Source: Diaphorobacter limosus (GTDB lineage: Bacteria > Pseudomonadota > Gammaproteobacteria > Burkholderiales > Burkholderiaceae_C). From it: a DNA stretch of 64,000 nt. Both the position numbers and the translations under genes were made by a program. The stretch covers positions 3,375,001 through 3,439,000 of the forward strand of contig NZ_CP136921.1 in NCBI RefSeq assembly GCF_033100095.1, read 5' to 3'. Under the pieces are notes generated by a model. The model was not told where the DNA came from and made no database searches. It saw only the letters and a list, made by a program, of their open reading frames with translations. The stretch's first letter is position 1. Each line of letters opens with the position of its first letter. Below, piece after piece: positions 33,624-42,915 of the stretch.

Positions 33624-34286
33624 TCAAAGCGCCTTGCGCAGCGTCAGGTTGATGCGGCACTGGCCCGTGGCCGGGTGCTCGCCCGGCGCCACGGGCAGAA
33701 CGCCATGAAAGCGCAGCCTGTCCACGCCGCCCCAGACCAGCACGTCACCATGCCGCAGAGGCACGCGCAGTGCGCGTTCTGAGCGCGTGGCGCCGCCCCA
33801 CAGAAAGACGGCCGGCAGGCCCAGCGATACCGAGACGATCGGCGCGGCCAGGTCGCGCTCGTCGCGGTCCTGGTGCAGCGACATGCGCGCGCCCGGCGCG
33901 TAGCGGTTGATCAGGCAGGCGTCGGGCAGGAAGGGCGCAAACCCCGCCTGCCGCGCAGCATCCTGCGCCAGTCGCATGAAGGCCGCGGGCATGGCCGGCC
34001 AGGGCCGGCCGCTCACCGGGTCGCGCTCCGCGTAGCGGTAGCCGCGCCGGTCACTGACCCAGGACAAAGGCCCGCAGCCCGTCATGGCCACCGACATGGC
34101 CTGACCGCCCGGGGTGAGCATGTGACGCCAGGGCGCCTGCGCGGCGACCTGTTGCACGCCCTGCACCAGGGCGTCGGCCTGGGCCAGCGCAAAGCCGCGC
34201 AGCAGCACCGCTTGCGTGCCCAGGGGCAGGGCCGTAGGCTGGGCGCTGTCGTCGGCAAACAGGTCGTCGAGGGGTTGATGGGGCAT
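33624..34286 (-). CDS. alkB: AlkB-like 2-oxoglutarate/Fe(II) dioxygenase
   Basis: A 220 aa protein that removes alkyl groups from N1-methyladenine and N3-methylcytosine in DNA by oxidation. The iron ligands are His138 and Asp140 (LHQDRDE) and His194 (RFHGVLP). The 2-oxoglutarate-binding Arg is Arg211 in RINLTLR, and NRYAPGARMS is the substrate-loop region. Family length and order are normal. ATG 34286 is used; a TTG 18 bases upstream would add six residues, and neither has a clear Shine-Dalgarno sequence. It is divergent from the acyl-CoA synthetase gene, with only 82 bp between them. Confidence 0.92.
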   Translation of the reverse strand: MPHQPLDDLFADDSAQPTALPLGTQAVLLRGFALAQADALVQGVQQVAAQAPWRHMLTPGGQAMSVAMTGCGPLSWVSDRRGYRYAERDPVSGRPWPAMPAAFMRLAQDAARQAGFAPFLPDACLINRYAPGARMSLHQDRDERDLAAPIVSVSLGLPAVFLWGGATRSERALRVPLRHGDVLVWGGVDRLRFHGVLPVAPGEHPATGQCRINLTLRKAL

Positions 34287-34313
34287 GGCAGGAGTTTGAG
34301 CCAAAATGCCGTG

Positions 34314-34347
34314 TAGCGCTTATCCATCAAGCGCAAACAGCTATTTT
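34314..34347. repeat. Comamonadaceae mini-repeat (GCGCTT..AAGCGC, ATAGCTG core)
   Basis: The sequence TAGCGCTTATCCATCAAGCG continues with CAAACAGCTATTTT. GCGCTT (34316-34321) and AAGCGC (34329-34334) form a 6-bp stem. It is the cleanest of many degenerate copies in the window. It lies between the divergent alkB and acyl-CoA synthetase genes, so their promoters must overlap it. Confidence 0.7.
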
Positions 34348-34368
34348 GTTAAGAGCAAGGAGACGGCA

Positions 34369-35877
34369 ATGAATATCGCCCAACTGCTGCAGCGCAGCGC
34401 CCTGGTGCATGGCGACCGCCCGGCGGTGCTGGCCGGCGCGCGCCTGCTGCACGACTACCGTGGCCTGGCGGCGCGCGTGGCGGCGCTGGCCGGGCATTTG
34501 CGCCAGCGTTGCGGTGTGCAGCCGGGCGAGCGCGTGGCCATCTACTCGGCCAACTGCCCCGAGTACCTGGAGGCGCTGCATGCCATCTATTGGTGTGGCG
34601 CGGTGTCGGTGCCCGTCAACTACAAGCTGCATGCGCGCGAGCTGGCCCATGTGCTGGGCGACAGCGGCGCGCGCGTGGTCTGTGTGTCGGCCGAGCTGCG
34701 CGATGCCGCGTTTGCCGCCGGCGCCGACCCCGCCGCCCTGCAGGTGCTGGGCGGCCCCGGCTGGAGCCAGGCGGCGCAGGGCGCGCCGCTGGCGCTGGAG
34801 GAGCGCGCGCCTGAGGATCTGGCCTCGCTGTTCTACACCTCGGGCACGACCGGCCGGCCCAAGGGCGTGATGCAGACCCACCGCAACCTGCTGGCCATGA
34901 CCATGGCCTATTTCACCGATGTGGACGATGTGCACCCGGATGACGCCATGGTCTACGCCGCGCCCATGTCGCATGGCGCCGGCCTGTATAACTACGCCTA
35001 CATGCTGCGCGGGGCGCCCCATGTGCTGCCCGAATCGGGCGGTTTCGACCCGGCCGAGCTGGCGCAGCTGGCCGCCGACGTGGGCCGGCTGTCGCTGTTT
35101 GCCGCGCCCACCATGGTGCACCGGCTGGTCGAGCACTTGCGCGCCACGGGCGGCGACGGCAGCGGCTTCAAGACCATCGTCTACGGCGGCGGCCCGATGT
35201 ATGTGGACGACCTGCGCCGCGCGCTGGACACCATGGGCCAGAAGTTCGTGCAGATCTACGGCCAGGGCGAATGCCCCATGACCATCACCGCCCTGGCGCG
35301 CGAGCATTTGATGGACACCCGGCACCCGCGTTGGGAGCAGCGCATCGCCTCGGTGGGCGTGGCGCACGCCTGCGTGGAGGTGCGCGTGGCCGACGCCAAT
35401 GACGAGCCTGTGCCCCAGGGCGAGCTGGGCGAGGTGCTGGTGCGCGGCGACACGGTCATGGCCGGCTACTGGAACAACCCCGAGGCCACGGCGCAGACGC
35501 TGCGCGGCGGCTGGCTGCACACGGGCGATGTCGGCAGCCTGGATGCTGACGGCTTTCTCACGCTGCAGGGCCGCAGCAAGGACGTGATCATCTCTGGCGG
35601 CTCCAACATCTACCCGCGCGAGGTGGAGGAGGTGCTGCTCCTGCACCCGCGCGCGAGCGAGGCGGCGGTGGTGGGCAAGCAGGACGCCGAATGGGGCGAG
35701 GTGGTGATCGCCTTCCTGGTGGCCGATGGCGAGCCCGTGCCCGATGCCGAGCTCGACGCCCTGTGCCTGGCGCATATCGCCCGCTTCAAGCGCCCCAAGC
35801 AATACCGCTGGGTGCCGGCCCTGCCCAAGAACAGCTACGGCAAGGTGCTCAAGACCGAGCTGCGCGCCTGGCTGTAA
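34369..35877 (+). CDS. Acyl-CoA synthetase (AMP-forming)
   Basis: A 502 aa ANL-superfamily ligase that activates a carboxylic acid to its CoA thioester. Motifs in order are LASLFYTSGTTGRPKGVMQT, IYGQGECPMTITAL, GWLHTGDVGSLDADGFLTLQ, GRSKDVIISGGSNIYPREVE and the C-terminal catalytic lysine in KNSYGKVLKTEL. The start is certain: AAGGAG ends six bases before ATG 34369. The substrate, short, medium or aromatic acid, cannot be told from sequence. It stands alone with a strong ribosome binding site, followed by the flavin reductase gene 114 bp later. Confidence 0.9.
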   Translation: MNIAQLLQRSALVHGDRPAVLAGARLLHDYRGLAARVAALAGHLRQRCGVQPGERVAIYSANCPEYLEALHAIYWCGAVSVPVNYKLHARELAHVLGDSGARVVCVSAELRDAAFAAGADPAALQVLGGPGWSQAAQGAPLALEERAPEDLASLFYTSGTTGRPKGVMQTHRNLLAMTMAYFTDVDDVHPDDAMVYAAPMSHGAGLYNYAYMLRGAPHVLPESGGFDPAELAQLAADVGRLSLFAAPTMVHRLVEHLRATGGDGSGFKTIVYGGGPMYVDDLRRALDTMGQKFVQIYGQGECPMTITALAREHLMDTRHPRWEQRIASVGVAHACVEVRVADANDEPVPQGELGEVLVRGDTVMAGYWNNPEATAQTLRGGWLHTGDVGSLDADGFLTLQGRSKDVIISGGSNIYPREVEEVLLLHPRASEAAVVGKQDAEWGEVVIAFLVADGEPVPDAELDALCLAHIARFKRPKQYRWVPALPKNSYGKVLKTELRAWL

Positions 35878-35991
35878 CCATGGCGCGGCTGGGCGCTATG
35901 CGTGGCCGGCTGGCGTGATCTCGGCCCATGCGGGAATATCGGCCCCATGCGCCGCATCCCATGGCGCATGACCGTCATTGAGAGGACATAT

Positions 35992-36708
35992 ATGGCCACC
36001 TATACCGTCAAGCTTCTCGCCAAAGAGCCCGTGGCCCAGGGCACCATGGCCTTCCACCTGGAAAGGCCGGCGGGCTTCGAGTTCCGCGCCGGCCAGGCGT
36101 TCGAGATCATCCTGCCCGGCGGCCCCGAGGGCGAGGACGGCAGCCACGCCTTCTCCATCGTCACCGCGCCGCACGAGGCCGAGCTGATGTTCGCCACGCG
36201 CATGCGCGACAGCCGGTTCAAGCGCGCCCTGGGTGCGCTGCCGCTGGGGGCCGAGCTCAACATCGACGGGCCGTTTGGCTCGTTGACCCTGCACAAGAAC
36301 CCCGCGCGCGCAGCGGTATTGATAGCGGGCGGCATAGGCATCACGCCCTTCATGAGCATGCTACGCAGCGCCGCCGAGCAGCAGTCGCAGCACAAGCTGG
36401 TGCTGCTGTACTCCAACCGCCGCCCCGAGGACACGGCCTTCCTGGCCGAACTGCAGGCGCTGGTCAAGCGCAACTCCAGGTTCCACCTGATGGCCACCAT
36501 GACCGACATGGGCCATTCGCAGCAGCCCTGGGAGGGCAGCACGGGCATCATCGACAGCGCCTTCGTGCAGCACGCCATTGCCGGGCTGGACGCACCCATC
36601 TTCTACGTGTCCGGCCCGCCGGCGCTGGTCGAGGCCATGCGAAACACCCTGGTGCAGGCCGGCGTGGACGAGGACGACGTGCGCAGCGAGGAGTTCTTCG
36701 GGTATTGA
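35992..36708 (+). CDS. FAD/NAD(P)-binding oxidoreductase (ferredoxin-NADP reductase-like)
   Basis: A 238 aa two-domain flavoprotein reductase. The N-terminal beta-barrel binds FAD (RAGQAFEIILPGG and HAFSIVTAP; the usual R-x-Y-S is H-A-F-S here). The C-terminal Rossmann domain binds NAD(P) (LIAGGIGITPFMSMLR and FYVSGPPALVEAMR, ending EEFFGY). The length lacks room for an iron-sulfur domain, so it should pass electrons to a separate partner. AGAGGA five bases before ATG 35992 fixes the start. It is convergent with the next gene, 12 bases apart. Confidence 0.87.
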   Translation: MATYTVKLLAKEPVAQGTMAFHLERPAGFEFRAGQAFEIILPGGPEGEDGSHAFSIVTAPHEAELMFATRMRDSRFKRALGALPLGAELNIDGPFGSLTLHKNPARAAVLIAGGIGITPFMSMLRSAAEQQSQHKLVLLYSNRRPEDTAFLAELQALVKRNSRFHLMATMTDMGHSQQPWEGSTGIIDSAFVQHAIAGLDAPIFYVSGPPALVEAMRNTLVQAGVDEDDVRSEEFFGY

Positions 36709-36720
36709 AAGCGCGGGTGC

Positions 36721-38286
36721 TCAGGCATTCCACGCCGACACCACGAAGCGCAGCCGCCCGGTGATGCTCGGCGCCCTGGCGGCGCCGAAGGCAATGCTCA
36801 TCACCTGCTTGCCGGTCTTCAGCGTCTTGTAGGACAGCGGCGTGGTGGCACGGCCGACGTTGTCGCTTTGCCAGCCGAAGCTGGCCGTCCAGGCCTCGCC
36901 CGGCTGCTGGGGCGGCACCATCTCGACGATGACGGTGTCGTGGAAGAGGTAGCCGCCCTCGTAGTGGCCGTCGGCCCAGAACTTGCGCTCCACCTCGTAG
37001 TCGGGCACGCGCACGCCCAGCGTCAGGCCATAGGCCAGCGAGGGCCGCACCGGATTCACGCGCGCGCGGTTGGCCAGGAACACGGTGGACAGGTAGATGC
37101 TGCGCGCGTCCTTGTTCGCCGGGTCGGTCAACTCCTGGTGGCTGCGGCAGGCCACAGAGTCTTCCTCGGCCATGCGCCGCGTCAGGTACCAGCGCTTGCC
37201 GCGCGGCGAGCCCAGTACCTCGAACTGGTACAGCGCGTTCACGGTCTTGCCCTCGATCTCGGGCGGCAGCTGCACGCCATCGATGTCGGCCCAGATGTCC
37301 ACGCGCACATCGCCGAACAGAAAGCGTGTCAGGTTCTGGTAGGCCTCCTCGCTGTTGACGATGCCGAAATAGCCCGAATGCGAGCGATAGGCATAGGCCG
37401 TGGCGCAGGGCGCGGAGAGCTTGCCCTTGGCGTTCACGCCCCAGAGCGAGGCGTTTTCTATGCGCACCAGGCCATCGCTGCCATGGCCGGCAAAGCTGCG
37501 CGACAGGCCCATGGCCACGCCATAGTCGGCGCGGTTGGTGCCTATCAGGCAAAACACGCGCTCGGACGCGAAGGCCTTTTCGGGCAACCAGTCCACGCGC
37601 CCGGTCTTTGCGTACAGCGCTTCCAGCTTCAGGTAGCCGGCCATGTTCTGGCGGTTGAAATTGTTCATGTCGCCGGCGCTCAGCCACTGCGGCACGTTGA
37701 TGCCGGCCATGTCTATGCCGTTGTGCGGCGTGGCGTAGGTGAAGAACTTGTCCACGCAGGCGCGTGCCTGGCCATCGCTGAGGCTCTGGTTCTGCAGCAA
37801 GGCGCGGCATACCAGGCCGCCCATGGAGTGGGCGACGAGGTAGCAGCGAAAGTCCTCGGGCGCCAGCTGGTTGTCGGGGTTGGCGCAGGCCAGATCGCGC
37901 ACGCGCAGGATCAGCTCGGACAGGCCGCGCGCAAAGTGCGAAATATCCGGCGTCTTGCTGCTGCCCAGAAGGGCCGAGGCCTGCTCGTAGTAGCGGTAGA
38001 TGATGATGGAGCGCGTGCTGATGCGGCCCTCCCACTCGCCGTCCATGATGTCCAGGCCGTTGTCGTAGATGTCGGCGTAGCCGTAGTCCGACATCAGGCG
38101 CAGCACCGGGGACTCGAAGACAAACTTCTTCGCCGGCTGGTTCTTGTCGGCCGTGGCGCGGTACACGGTGGAGCCCAGGTTGAAGCCGCAGAAGGGGTCG
38201 GCCGTGGTTTCGTCCTGCTCGCGCTCGGTCATGGCGTAGCCGCGCACGTAGATGATGGGGTGGAAGGGGGCGGTTGCATTGGCCAT
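36721..38286 (-). CDS. Lipase/esterase-like alpha/beta hydrolase
   Basis: A 521 aa protein. The N-terminal half has the alpha/beta-hydrolase start HPIIYVRGYAM and the nucleophile elbow VAHSMGGLVCRA (Ser154), with ATPHNGIDMAG as in PGAP1/lipase-type enzymes. The C-terminal region (about 300-521) is a beta-rich domain of unknown type (VDIWADIDGVQLPPEIEGK, EAWTASFGWQSDNV). There is no signal peptide, so any secretion would need a non-Sec route. GGAG lies seven bases before the ATG. It starts 16 bases after the stop of the M15 endopeptidase gene, so the two are co-transcribed. A lipase paired with a cell-wall enzyme is notable. Confidence 0.75.
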   Translation of the reverse strand: MANATAPFHPIIYVRGYAMTEREQDETTADPFCGFNLGSTVYRATADKNQPAKKFVFESPVLRLMSDYGYADIYDNGLDIMDGEWEGRISTRSIIIYRYYEQASALLGSSKTPDISHFARGLSELILRVRDLACANPDNQLAPEDFRCYLVAHSMGGLVCRALLQNQSLSDGQARACVDKFFTYATPHNGIDMAGINVPQWLSAGDMNNFNRQNMAGYLKLEALYAKTGRVDWLPEKAFASERVFCLIGTNRADYGVAMGLSRSFAGHGSDGLVRIENASLWGVNAKGKLSAPCATAYAYRSHSGYFGIVNSEEAYQNLTRFLFGDVRVDIWADIDGVQLPPEIEGKTVNALYQFEVLGSPRGKRWYLTRRMAEEDSVACRSHQELTDPANKDARSIYLSTVFLANRARVNPVRPSLAYGLTLGVRVPDYEVERKFWADGHYEGGYLFHDTVIVEMVPPQQPGEAWTASFGWQSDNVGRATTPLSYKTLKTGKQVMSIAFGAARAPSITGRLRFVVSAWNA

Positions 38287-38302
38287 GGTGGGGCTCCAGC
38301 GG

Positions 38303-38911
38303 CTACGCAAAGACCGGGCCGCCTGCCGCCTGGCGCGAGCGCATTTCGGCCAGCATGTCGCGCTCGCTCAGGTCCATGGCCCAGGCCGGGCGCAGCTGGA
38401 AATGCGGCTGATCGACGATGGTCTTCCAGCTGCCGCCCCACTCCAGGCCCAGATCCATGCCCAGCACGCCCACGGCCTTGTATTTGGGCGAATCGGCCAG
38501 GTAGCGGTTGCCCTCGAACACGCCGACGTCGAACGCAATGCCGAAGTTGTGGTTGGAATAGCCGCCGCGCGCCTTGGTGACGATGGGGCCGGGTGCCGTG
38601 CGGCCCTGGGCGTACAGGGCGTCCTGCTCGGCAAAGCTTCTCAGGCCGCTGAGGACGCGGATGGTGATGCCCGCGGCAGCCGCCTTCTGCACCAGCGCGC
38701 GCGCCATGGGCTGCACCTGGGGCAGCAGGGTGGCGATGGCCTTTTCGCTGCGCGCATCCACGGTGGCGATGGCCAGGGCGGGCGGCTGGCCGTCGATCTT
38801 CTTCTGCACGATGCGCGCGTAGATCGCGCCCCAGGTCTGCGGGCCCGCTTTCCCGTCCACGTCAAGGCCCAGCTGGGCCTGGATGGCGGCAATCATTTCC
38901 TCGATGCGCAT
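38303..38911 (-). CDS. M15-family peptidoglycan endopeptidase (endolysin-like)
   Basis: A 202 aa protein. Residues 1-30 (MRIEEMIAAIQAQLGLDVDG followed by KAGPQTWGAI) resemble a peptidoglycan-binding repeat. The catalytic domain of the VanY/L-alanyl-D-glutamate endopeptidase type has zinc ligands His121 and Asp128 in YSNHNFGIAFDVG and His170 in QPHFQL, plus LSGLRSFAEQDALYAQG. It cleaves peptide stems of murein. No signal peptide is visible, as in phage endolysins. GGGAG lies six bases before the ATG. It is the first gene of a two-gene operon with the lipase-like protein. Confidence 0.85.
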   Translation of the reverse strand: MRIEEMIAAIQAQLGLDVDGKAGPQTWGAIYARIVQKKIDGQPPALAIATVDARSEKAIATLLPQVQPMARALVQKAAAAGITIRVLSGLRSFAEQDALYAQGRTAPGPIVTKARGGYSNHNFGIAFDVGVFEGNRYLADSPKYKAVGVLGMDLGLEWGGSWKTIVDQPHFQLRPAWAMDLSERDMLAEMRSRQAAGGPVFA

Positions 38912-39024
38912 GGTGTGCTCCCGGTGATGAGGTGCGGCCTCCATCAAAATACCGCGGCGATGCCGTGTCAAGCCAAGATTGCAGGCTGGCGGACAATCGC
39001 CGTGATCGACCACCGGAAGCCCGC

Positions 39025-39693
39025 ATGACGCCTGCCACCCCCACCCTCCTGAAGATCGACTTTGTCTCTGACATCGTCTGCCCCTGGTGCGCCATAGGCC
39101 TGGCGGCGCTGGCGCAGGCGGCCGAGCGCCTGGCGGGGCAGGTGCGGCTGGACTGGCATTTCCAGCCCTTCGAGATCAACCCCGGCATGGGGCCGGAGGG
39201 CGAAGACCTGTTCGAACACCTGGCCGCCAAGTACGGCAGCACACCCGAGCAGCTGCGCCAGATGCACGCGCAGATAGGCGCGCGCGGCGCGGCCCTGGGC
39301 TTCACGTTCAGCGAGCGGCGCACGCGCATCTACAACACCTTCGACGCGCACCGCCTGCTGCACTGGCTGGAGGTGGAGGGCACGGGCGAGCAGCGCCTGG
39401 CGCTGCAGCGGGCGCTGTTTGCAAGCTATTTCACCGATGGCGAGAACCCCGGCGAGCATGCCGTGCTGCTGCGCCTGGTGGCGCGCCTGGGGCTGGACGA
39501 GGCGCGCGCCCGCGCCGTGCTGCAGTCGCAGGAGTACACCGACGCCGTGCGCCAGCAGCAGGCCTTCTACCAGGGCCAGGGCATCCACTCGGTGCCGGCG
39601 GTGATCATCAATGAGCGCCACCTGATTCAGGGCGGCCAGCCGGTCGAGGTCTTCGAGCAGGCGCTGCGCCAGATTGCCGCACAGCAGGCTTGA
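39025..39693 (+). CDS. DsbA-family oxidoreductase (FrnE-like)
   Basis: A 222 aa thioredoxin-fold protein with the CPWC motif (Cys19-Cys22) in SDIVCPWCAIG, a long helical insert, and the cis-Pro region HSVPAVIINERHLIQGGQP. It lacks a signal peptide, like cytoplasmic FrnE/2-hydroxychromene isomerase-type DsbA relatives. It may be a disulfide isomerase or oxidoreductase. The start MTPATPTLLKIDF at ATG 39025 has CGGAAG upstream; the open frame before it is non-coding. It is convergent with creA, with a mini-repeat between them. Confidence 0.87.
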   Translation: MTPATPTLLKIDFVSDIVCPWCAIGLAALAQAAERLAGQVRLDWHFQPFEINPGMGPEGEDLFEHLAAKYGSTPEQLRQMHAQIGARGAALGFTFSERRTRIYNTFDAHRLLHWLEVEGTGEQRLALQRALFASYFTDGENPGEHAVLLRLVARLGLDEARARAVLQSQEYTDAVRQQQAFYQGQGIHSVPAVIINERHLIQGGQPVEVFEQALRQIAAQQA

Positions 39694-39709
39694 AAATGCT
39701 TCTTTTTTA

Positions 39710-39752
39710 ATAGCTGTTGGCGCTTTGTGATCGGGCGCTGCGGGCTGTTTTC
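39710..39752. repeat. Comamonadaceae mini-repeat copy between convergent genes
   Basis: ATAGCTGTTGGCGCTTTGTG followed by ATCGGGCGCTGCGGGCTGTTTT matches the mini-repeat pattern at 34314-34347. It lies in the 71-bp gap between the stops of the DsbA-family gene and creA and may help transcription end. Confidence 0.55.
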
Positions 39753-39764
39753 ACTTCAAATCAA

Positions 39765-40244
39765 TTATTTCAGCGGGATCGGCGTGGCGCGATCCACGGG
39801 CACGGCCGTGATGCTGTTTTGCGGCGAGCCGTCGATGAGCTTTTCGGAGTAGGTCAGGTAGACCAGGGTGTTGCGCCTGGCGTCCACCATGCGTACCACG
39901 CGCAGGCGCTTGAAGAGCAGCGAGGTGCGCTCGCTGAACACCTCCTGCTGGCTTCTCAAGGGCTGGGCAAACGTGATCGGCCCGACCTGGCGGCAGGCGA
40001 TGGAGGCCTCGGCGCGATCCTCGGCCAGGCCCAGCGTGCCCTTGATGCCGCCGGTGCGCGCGCGCGAGACATAGCAGGTCACGCCGGCCACCAGCGGGTC
40101 GTCATAGGCCTCGACGATGATGTCGTGATCGCGGCCAATCCACTGGAAGGCCGTGTCCACGGTGCCGATCTTTTCGGCATCCGCGGCCTGGGCGCCGCCC
40201 GCCAGGGCCAGGGTCAGCAGAGCGGCCGCGCGCAGCGCGCTCAT
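39765..40244 (-). CDS. creA: CreA family protein
   Basis: A 159 aa secreted protein of unknown biochemical role. A signal peptide ([20 protein letters not shown], cleaved before ADAEK) is followed by the conserved CreA domain: [59 protein letters not shown] and [17 protein letters not shown]. Two cysteines (VTCYVS, IACRQ) may form a disulfide. Its ATG overlaps the stop of cphA (ATGA), so it is translated from the cyanophycin transcript, an unusual partner for creA. Confidence 0.9.
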   Translation of the reverse strand: MSALRAAALLTLALAGGAQAADAEKIGTVDTAFQWIGRDHDIIVEAYDDPLVAGVTCYVSRARTGGIKGTLGLAEDRAEASIACRQVGPITFAQPLRSQQEVFSERTSLLFKRLRVVRMVDARRNTLVYLTYSEKLIDGSPQNSITAVPVDRATPIPLK

Positions 40245-42835
40245 GCCGCGCCCGCCGTGGCGCTGGAGGTCTCGGCGCAGCGCTGGCGCAGGTGCTCCAG
40301 TGCCTCGTGCACCTGATCGACCAGCACCAGGCACAGGTCGCCTGGTTGCAGGCGTGCCAGCGCATGGTCTATGGCGATGAACTCGCCGTGGATCTCGGTC
40401 ACGTAGCTGGTGCGCGGCGCGCCTTGCAGGCCCTGCTGCAGCAGGGCCAGCACCTCGCCGTCCGCGCGGCCGCGCTGGCAGGCGTCCTGGTACAGCACCA
40501 CGTCGTCGAAGGCCGCGCCCAGGATGCGGGTCTGCTCGATGATGTCCTGGTCGCGCCGGTCGCCGGCACCAGAAATCACCACGCTGCGCCGCTGGCCCGG
40601 CATGGCCGCCACGGCCTGCACCAGGGCGCGCATGGCGTCGGGGTTGTGGCCGTAGTCGGCGATCAGCGTAGCGCCGCGGTAGTCCATGACGTTGAAGCGC
40701 CCGGGGGCGTTGTCGCCGTCGCTGGCAAAGCCGGCCAGGCCCCGGCGTATGGTCTGCCAGGGCAGGCCCACGGCCCAGGCAGCGGCCACGGCGGCCATGG
40801 CGTTTTCGACCTGAAAGCCAATGCTGCCGCCGCGCGTGATCGGGATGTCGCGCAGCGCGATGGACTCGCGCCACGAGCCCTCGGCGGCGACGATATGGCC
40901 CTCGTCCACATACACCACGCGGCTGCCTTGCGCGCGGTGCGTGGCCATCACCGGGTGGTGCCGATCCTGGGCGAAGAAGATCACCTGGCCGGGGCAGTTG
41001 CCGGCCATGGCGGCCACATGCGGGTCGGCGGCGTTGAGCACGGCGTAGCCGTCCTGGGCCACGTTCTGCACGATGACGCGCTTGAGCACGGCCACGTCCT
41101 CCACGGTGGTGATGAAGTTCAGCCCCAGGTGGTCGCCCTCGCCCACATTGGTGACCACGGCCACTTGGCAGCGGTCGAAGCCCAGGCCCTCGCGCAGCAC
41201 GCCGCCGCGCGCGCATTCGAGCACGGCCGCGTCCACCTCGGGGTGGAACAGCACGTTGCGCGCGCTCTTCGGGCCGGAGCAGTCGCCGCTGTCGATCTGG
41301 CGGCCGTGCACATACACGCCGTCGGTATTCGTCATGCCGACGCGCAGGCCATGCGCGGCCAGCAGCTGGGTGATCAGCCGCGTGGTGGTGGTCTTGCCAT
41401 TCGTGCCGGTGACCGCGACCACGGGAATGCGCCCGTCCTCGCCCGGGGCAAACAGCTCATCGACCATGGGCACGCCGACGTTGCGCGGCCTGCCGAAGGA
41501 CGGCGCCAGGTGCATGCGCAGGCCGGGGGCGGCGTTCACCTCGACGATGCCGCCGCCTTGCTCCTCCAGCGGCTTCAGCATGGATTCGCAGATCACGTCC
41601 ACGCCGCAGATGTGCAGGCCTATGGTCTGCGCGGCCTCGATGGCGCGCGCGGCGATCTCGGGGTGCACGTCGTCGGTCACATCGGTGGCGCTGCCGCCGG
41701 TGGACAGATTGGCGTTGTTGCGCAGCACCACGCGCTGGCCCTGCACTGGTACGGATTCGGGGGTCAAACCCTCGCTGGCCAGGCGCGCGATGGCGATGTC
41801 ATCCAGGCGGATCTTGGTCAGCGCCGTGCCATGGCCCGAGCCGCGGCGCGGATCCTGGTTCACGATGTCCACCAGCTCGCGGACGCTGTGCTGGCCGTCG
41901 CCCAGCACCTGCGGCGGGTCGCGCCTGGCGGCGGCCACCAGCTGGTGGCCCACCACCAGCAGGCGGAAGTCGTTGCCGGGCAGGTAGCGCTCGACCATCA
42001 CCTCGTCGCTGAAGCTCCTGGCCGTGTCAAATGCCGCCTGCAGCTGCGCGCGCGTGCTGATGTTCACCGTCACGCCCTTGCCCTGGTTGCCGTCCTGGGG
42101 CTTGACGACCACGGGCAGGCCGACTTCCTCGGCCACTGCCCAGGCGTCATCCACATCGGCCACCGGCCGGCCCATGGGCACGGGCACGCCGGCGGCGTGC
42201 AGCAGGCGCTTGGTCAGGTCCTTGTCCTGGGCGATGGATTCGGCCACGGCGCTGGTCAGATCCAGCTCCGCCGCCTGGATGCGCCGCGCCTTGCTGCCCC
42301 AGCCCAGCTGCACCAGCGAGCCGCTGGTCAGGCGCCGAAACGGTATGCCGCGCGCCACGGCGGCGTCGACGATGGAGCCGGTGGACGGCCCGATGCGGTC
42401 GTCCTCGTCGAGTTCGCGCAGCTCGGCGACCACGGTGTCGGCGTCGAAGGGCGTGTCGGCCAGCGCGGCCTGCAGCAGCTGTTCGGCGCGCTCCATGGCC
42501 AGGCGGCCGACCGATTCCTCGGTGTATTCGACGACCACCTGGAAGGTGCCCTCTTCGACGGTCGCATGCGTGCGGCTGAAGGTCACCGGGCAACCGGCCT
42601 GGGCCTGCAGCGACAGGGCTGCAGCCTCCAGCACATCGGCCAGCGACACGCTCTGGCCCGCGCCCTGGGGCTGCAGGGCGCCGATCTGCGGAAAGCGCGC
42701 GCGCAGCCGGTCTTCAAGGCCGGGCAGCTGGCTGATGTCGTGCTCCTCGGGCGCGCATTGCACTATGGCCTCGATGGCGGTGCTGCGGGTCCAGAGGTTT
42801 GGGCCGCGCAGGGCGCGGATGCGGGTGATTTGCAT
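40241..42835 (-). CDS. cphA: Cyanophycin synthetase
   Basis: An 864 aa cytoplasmic enzyme that builds multi-L-arginyl-poly-L-aspartate with ATP. The N-terminal domain starts [20 protein letters not shown]. The ATP-grasp domain follows ([37 protein letters not shown]), then a Mur-ligase-like domain with an intact P-loop [30 protein letters not shown] and [13 protein letters not shown]. All elements of an active CphA1 are present. ATG 42835 is preferred to the frame start ten codons earlier, because homologues begin MxITRI. The paralogue cphA' lies just upstream on the same strand, 80 bp away, with a mini-repeat between. Confidence 0.95.
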   Translation of the reverse strand: MQITRIRALRGPNLWTRSTAIEAIVQCAPEEHDISQLPGLEDRLRARFPQIGALQPQGAGQSVSLADVLEAAALSLQAQAGCPVTFSRTHATVEEGTFQVVVEYTEESVGRLAMERAEQLLQAALADTPFDADTVVAELRELDEDDRIGPSTGSIVDAAVARGIPFRRLTSGSLVQLGWGSKARRIQAAELDLTSAVAESIAQDKDLTKRLLHAAGVPVPMGRPVADVDDAWAVAEEVGLPVVVKPQDGNQGKGVTVNISTRAQLQAAFDTARSFSDEVMVERYLPGNDFRLLVVGHQLVAAARRDPPQVLGDGQHSVRELVDIVNQDPRRGSGHGTALTKIRLDDIAIARLASEGLTPESVPVQGQRVVLRNNANLSTGGSATDVTDDVHPEIAARAIEAAQTIGLHICGVDVICESMLKPLEEQGGGIVEVNAAPGLRMHLAPSFGRPRNVGVPMVDELFAPGEDGRIPVVAVTGTNGKTTTTRLITQLLAAHGLRVGMTNTDGVYVHGRQIDSGDCSGPKSARNVLFHPEVDAAVLECARGGVLREGLGFDRCQVAVVTNVGEGDHLGLNFITTVEDVAVLKRVIVQNVAQDGYAVLNAADPHVAAMAGNCPGQVIFFAQDRHHPVMATHRAQGSRVVYVDEGHIVAAEGSWRESIALRDIPITRGGSIGFQVENAMAAVAAAWAVGLPWQTIRRGLAGFASDGDNAPGRFNVMDYRGATLIADYGHNPDAMRALVQAVAAMPGQRRSVVISGAGDRRDQDIIEQTRILGAAFDDVVLYQDACQRGRADGEVLALLQQGLQGAPRTSYVTEIHGEFIAIDHALARLQPGDLCLVLVDQVHEALEHLRQRCAETSSATAGAA

Positions 42836-42856
42836 GGGTGTTCTTTCAGCCGAATT

Positions 42857-42915
42857 TTGATTCAAATAGGTGCCTAACGCTTATTTGATGCGTCACAGTA
42901 GCTATTATTTTTGTA
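42857..42915. repeat. Mini-repeat copy between the two cyanophycin synthetase genes
   Basis: TGCCTAACGCTTATTTGATG continuing to CAGTAGCTATTATTTTTG carries the GCTT..TAGCTATT elements of the family in diverged form. It fills most of the 80-bp gap between the cphA' stop and the cphA start, so it is in the leader of cphA. Confidence 0.5.
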
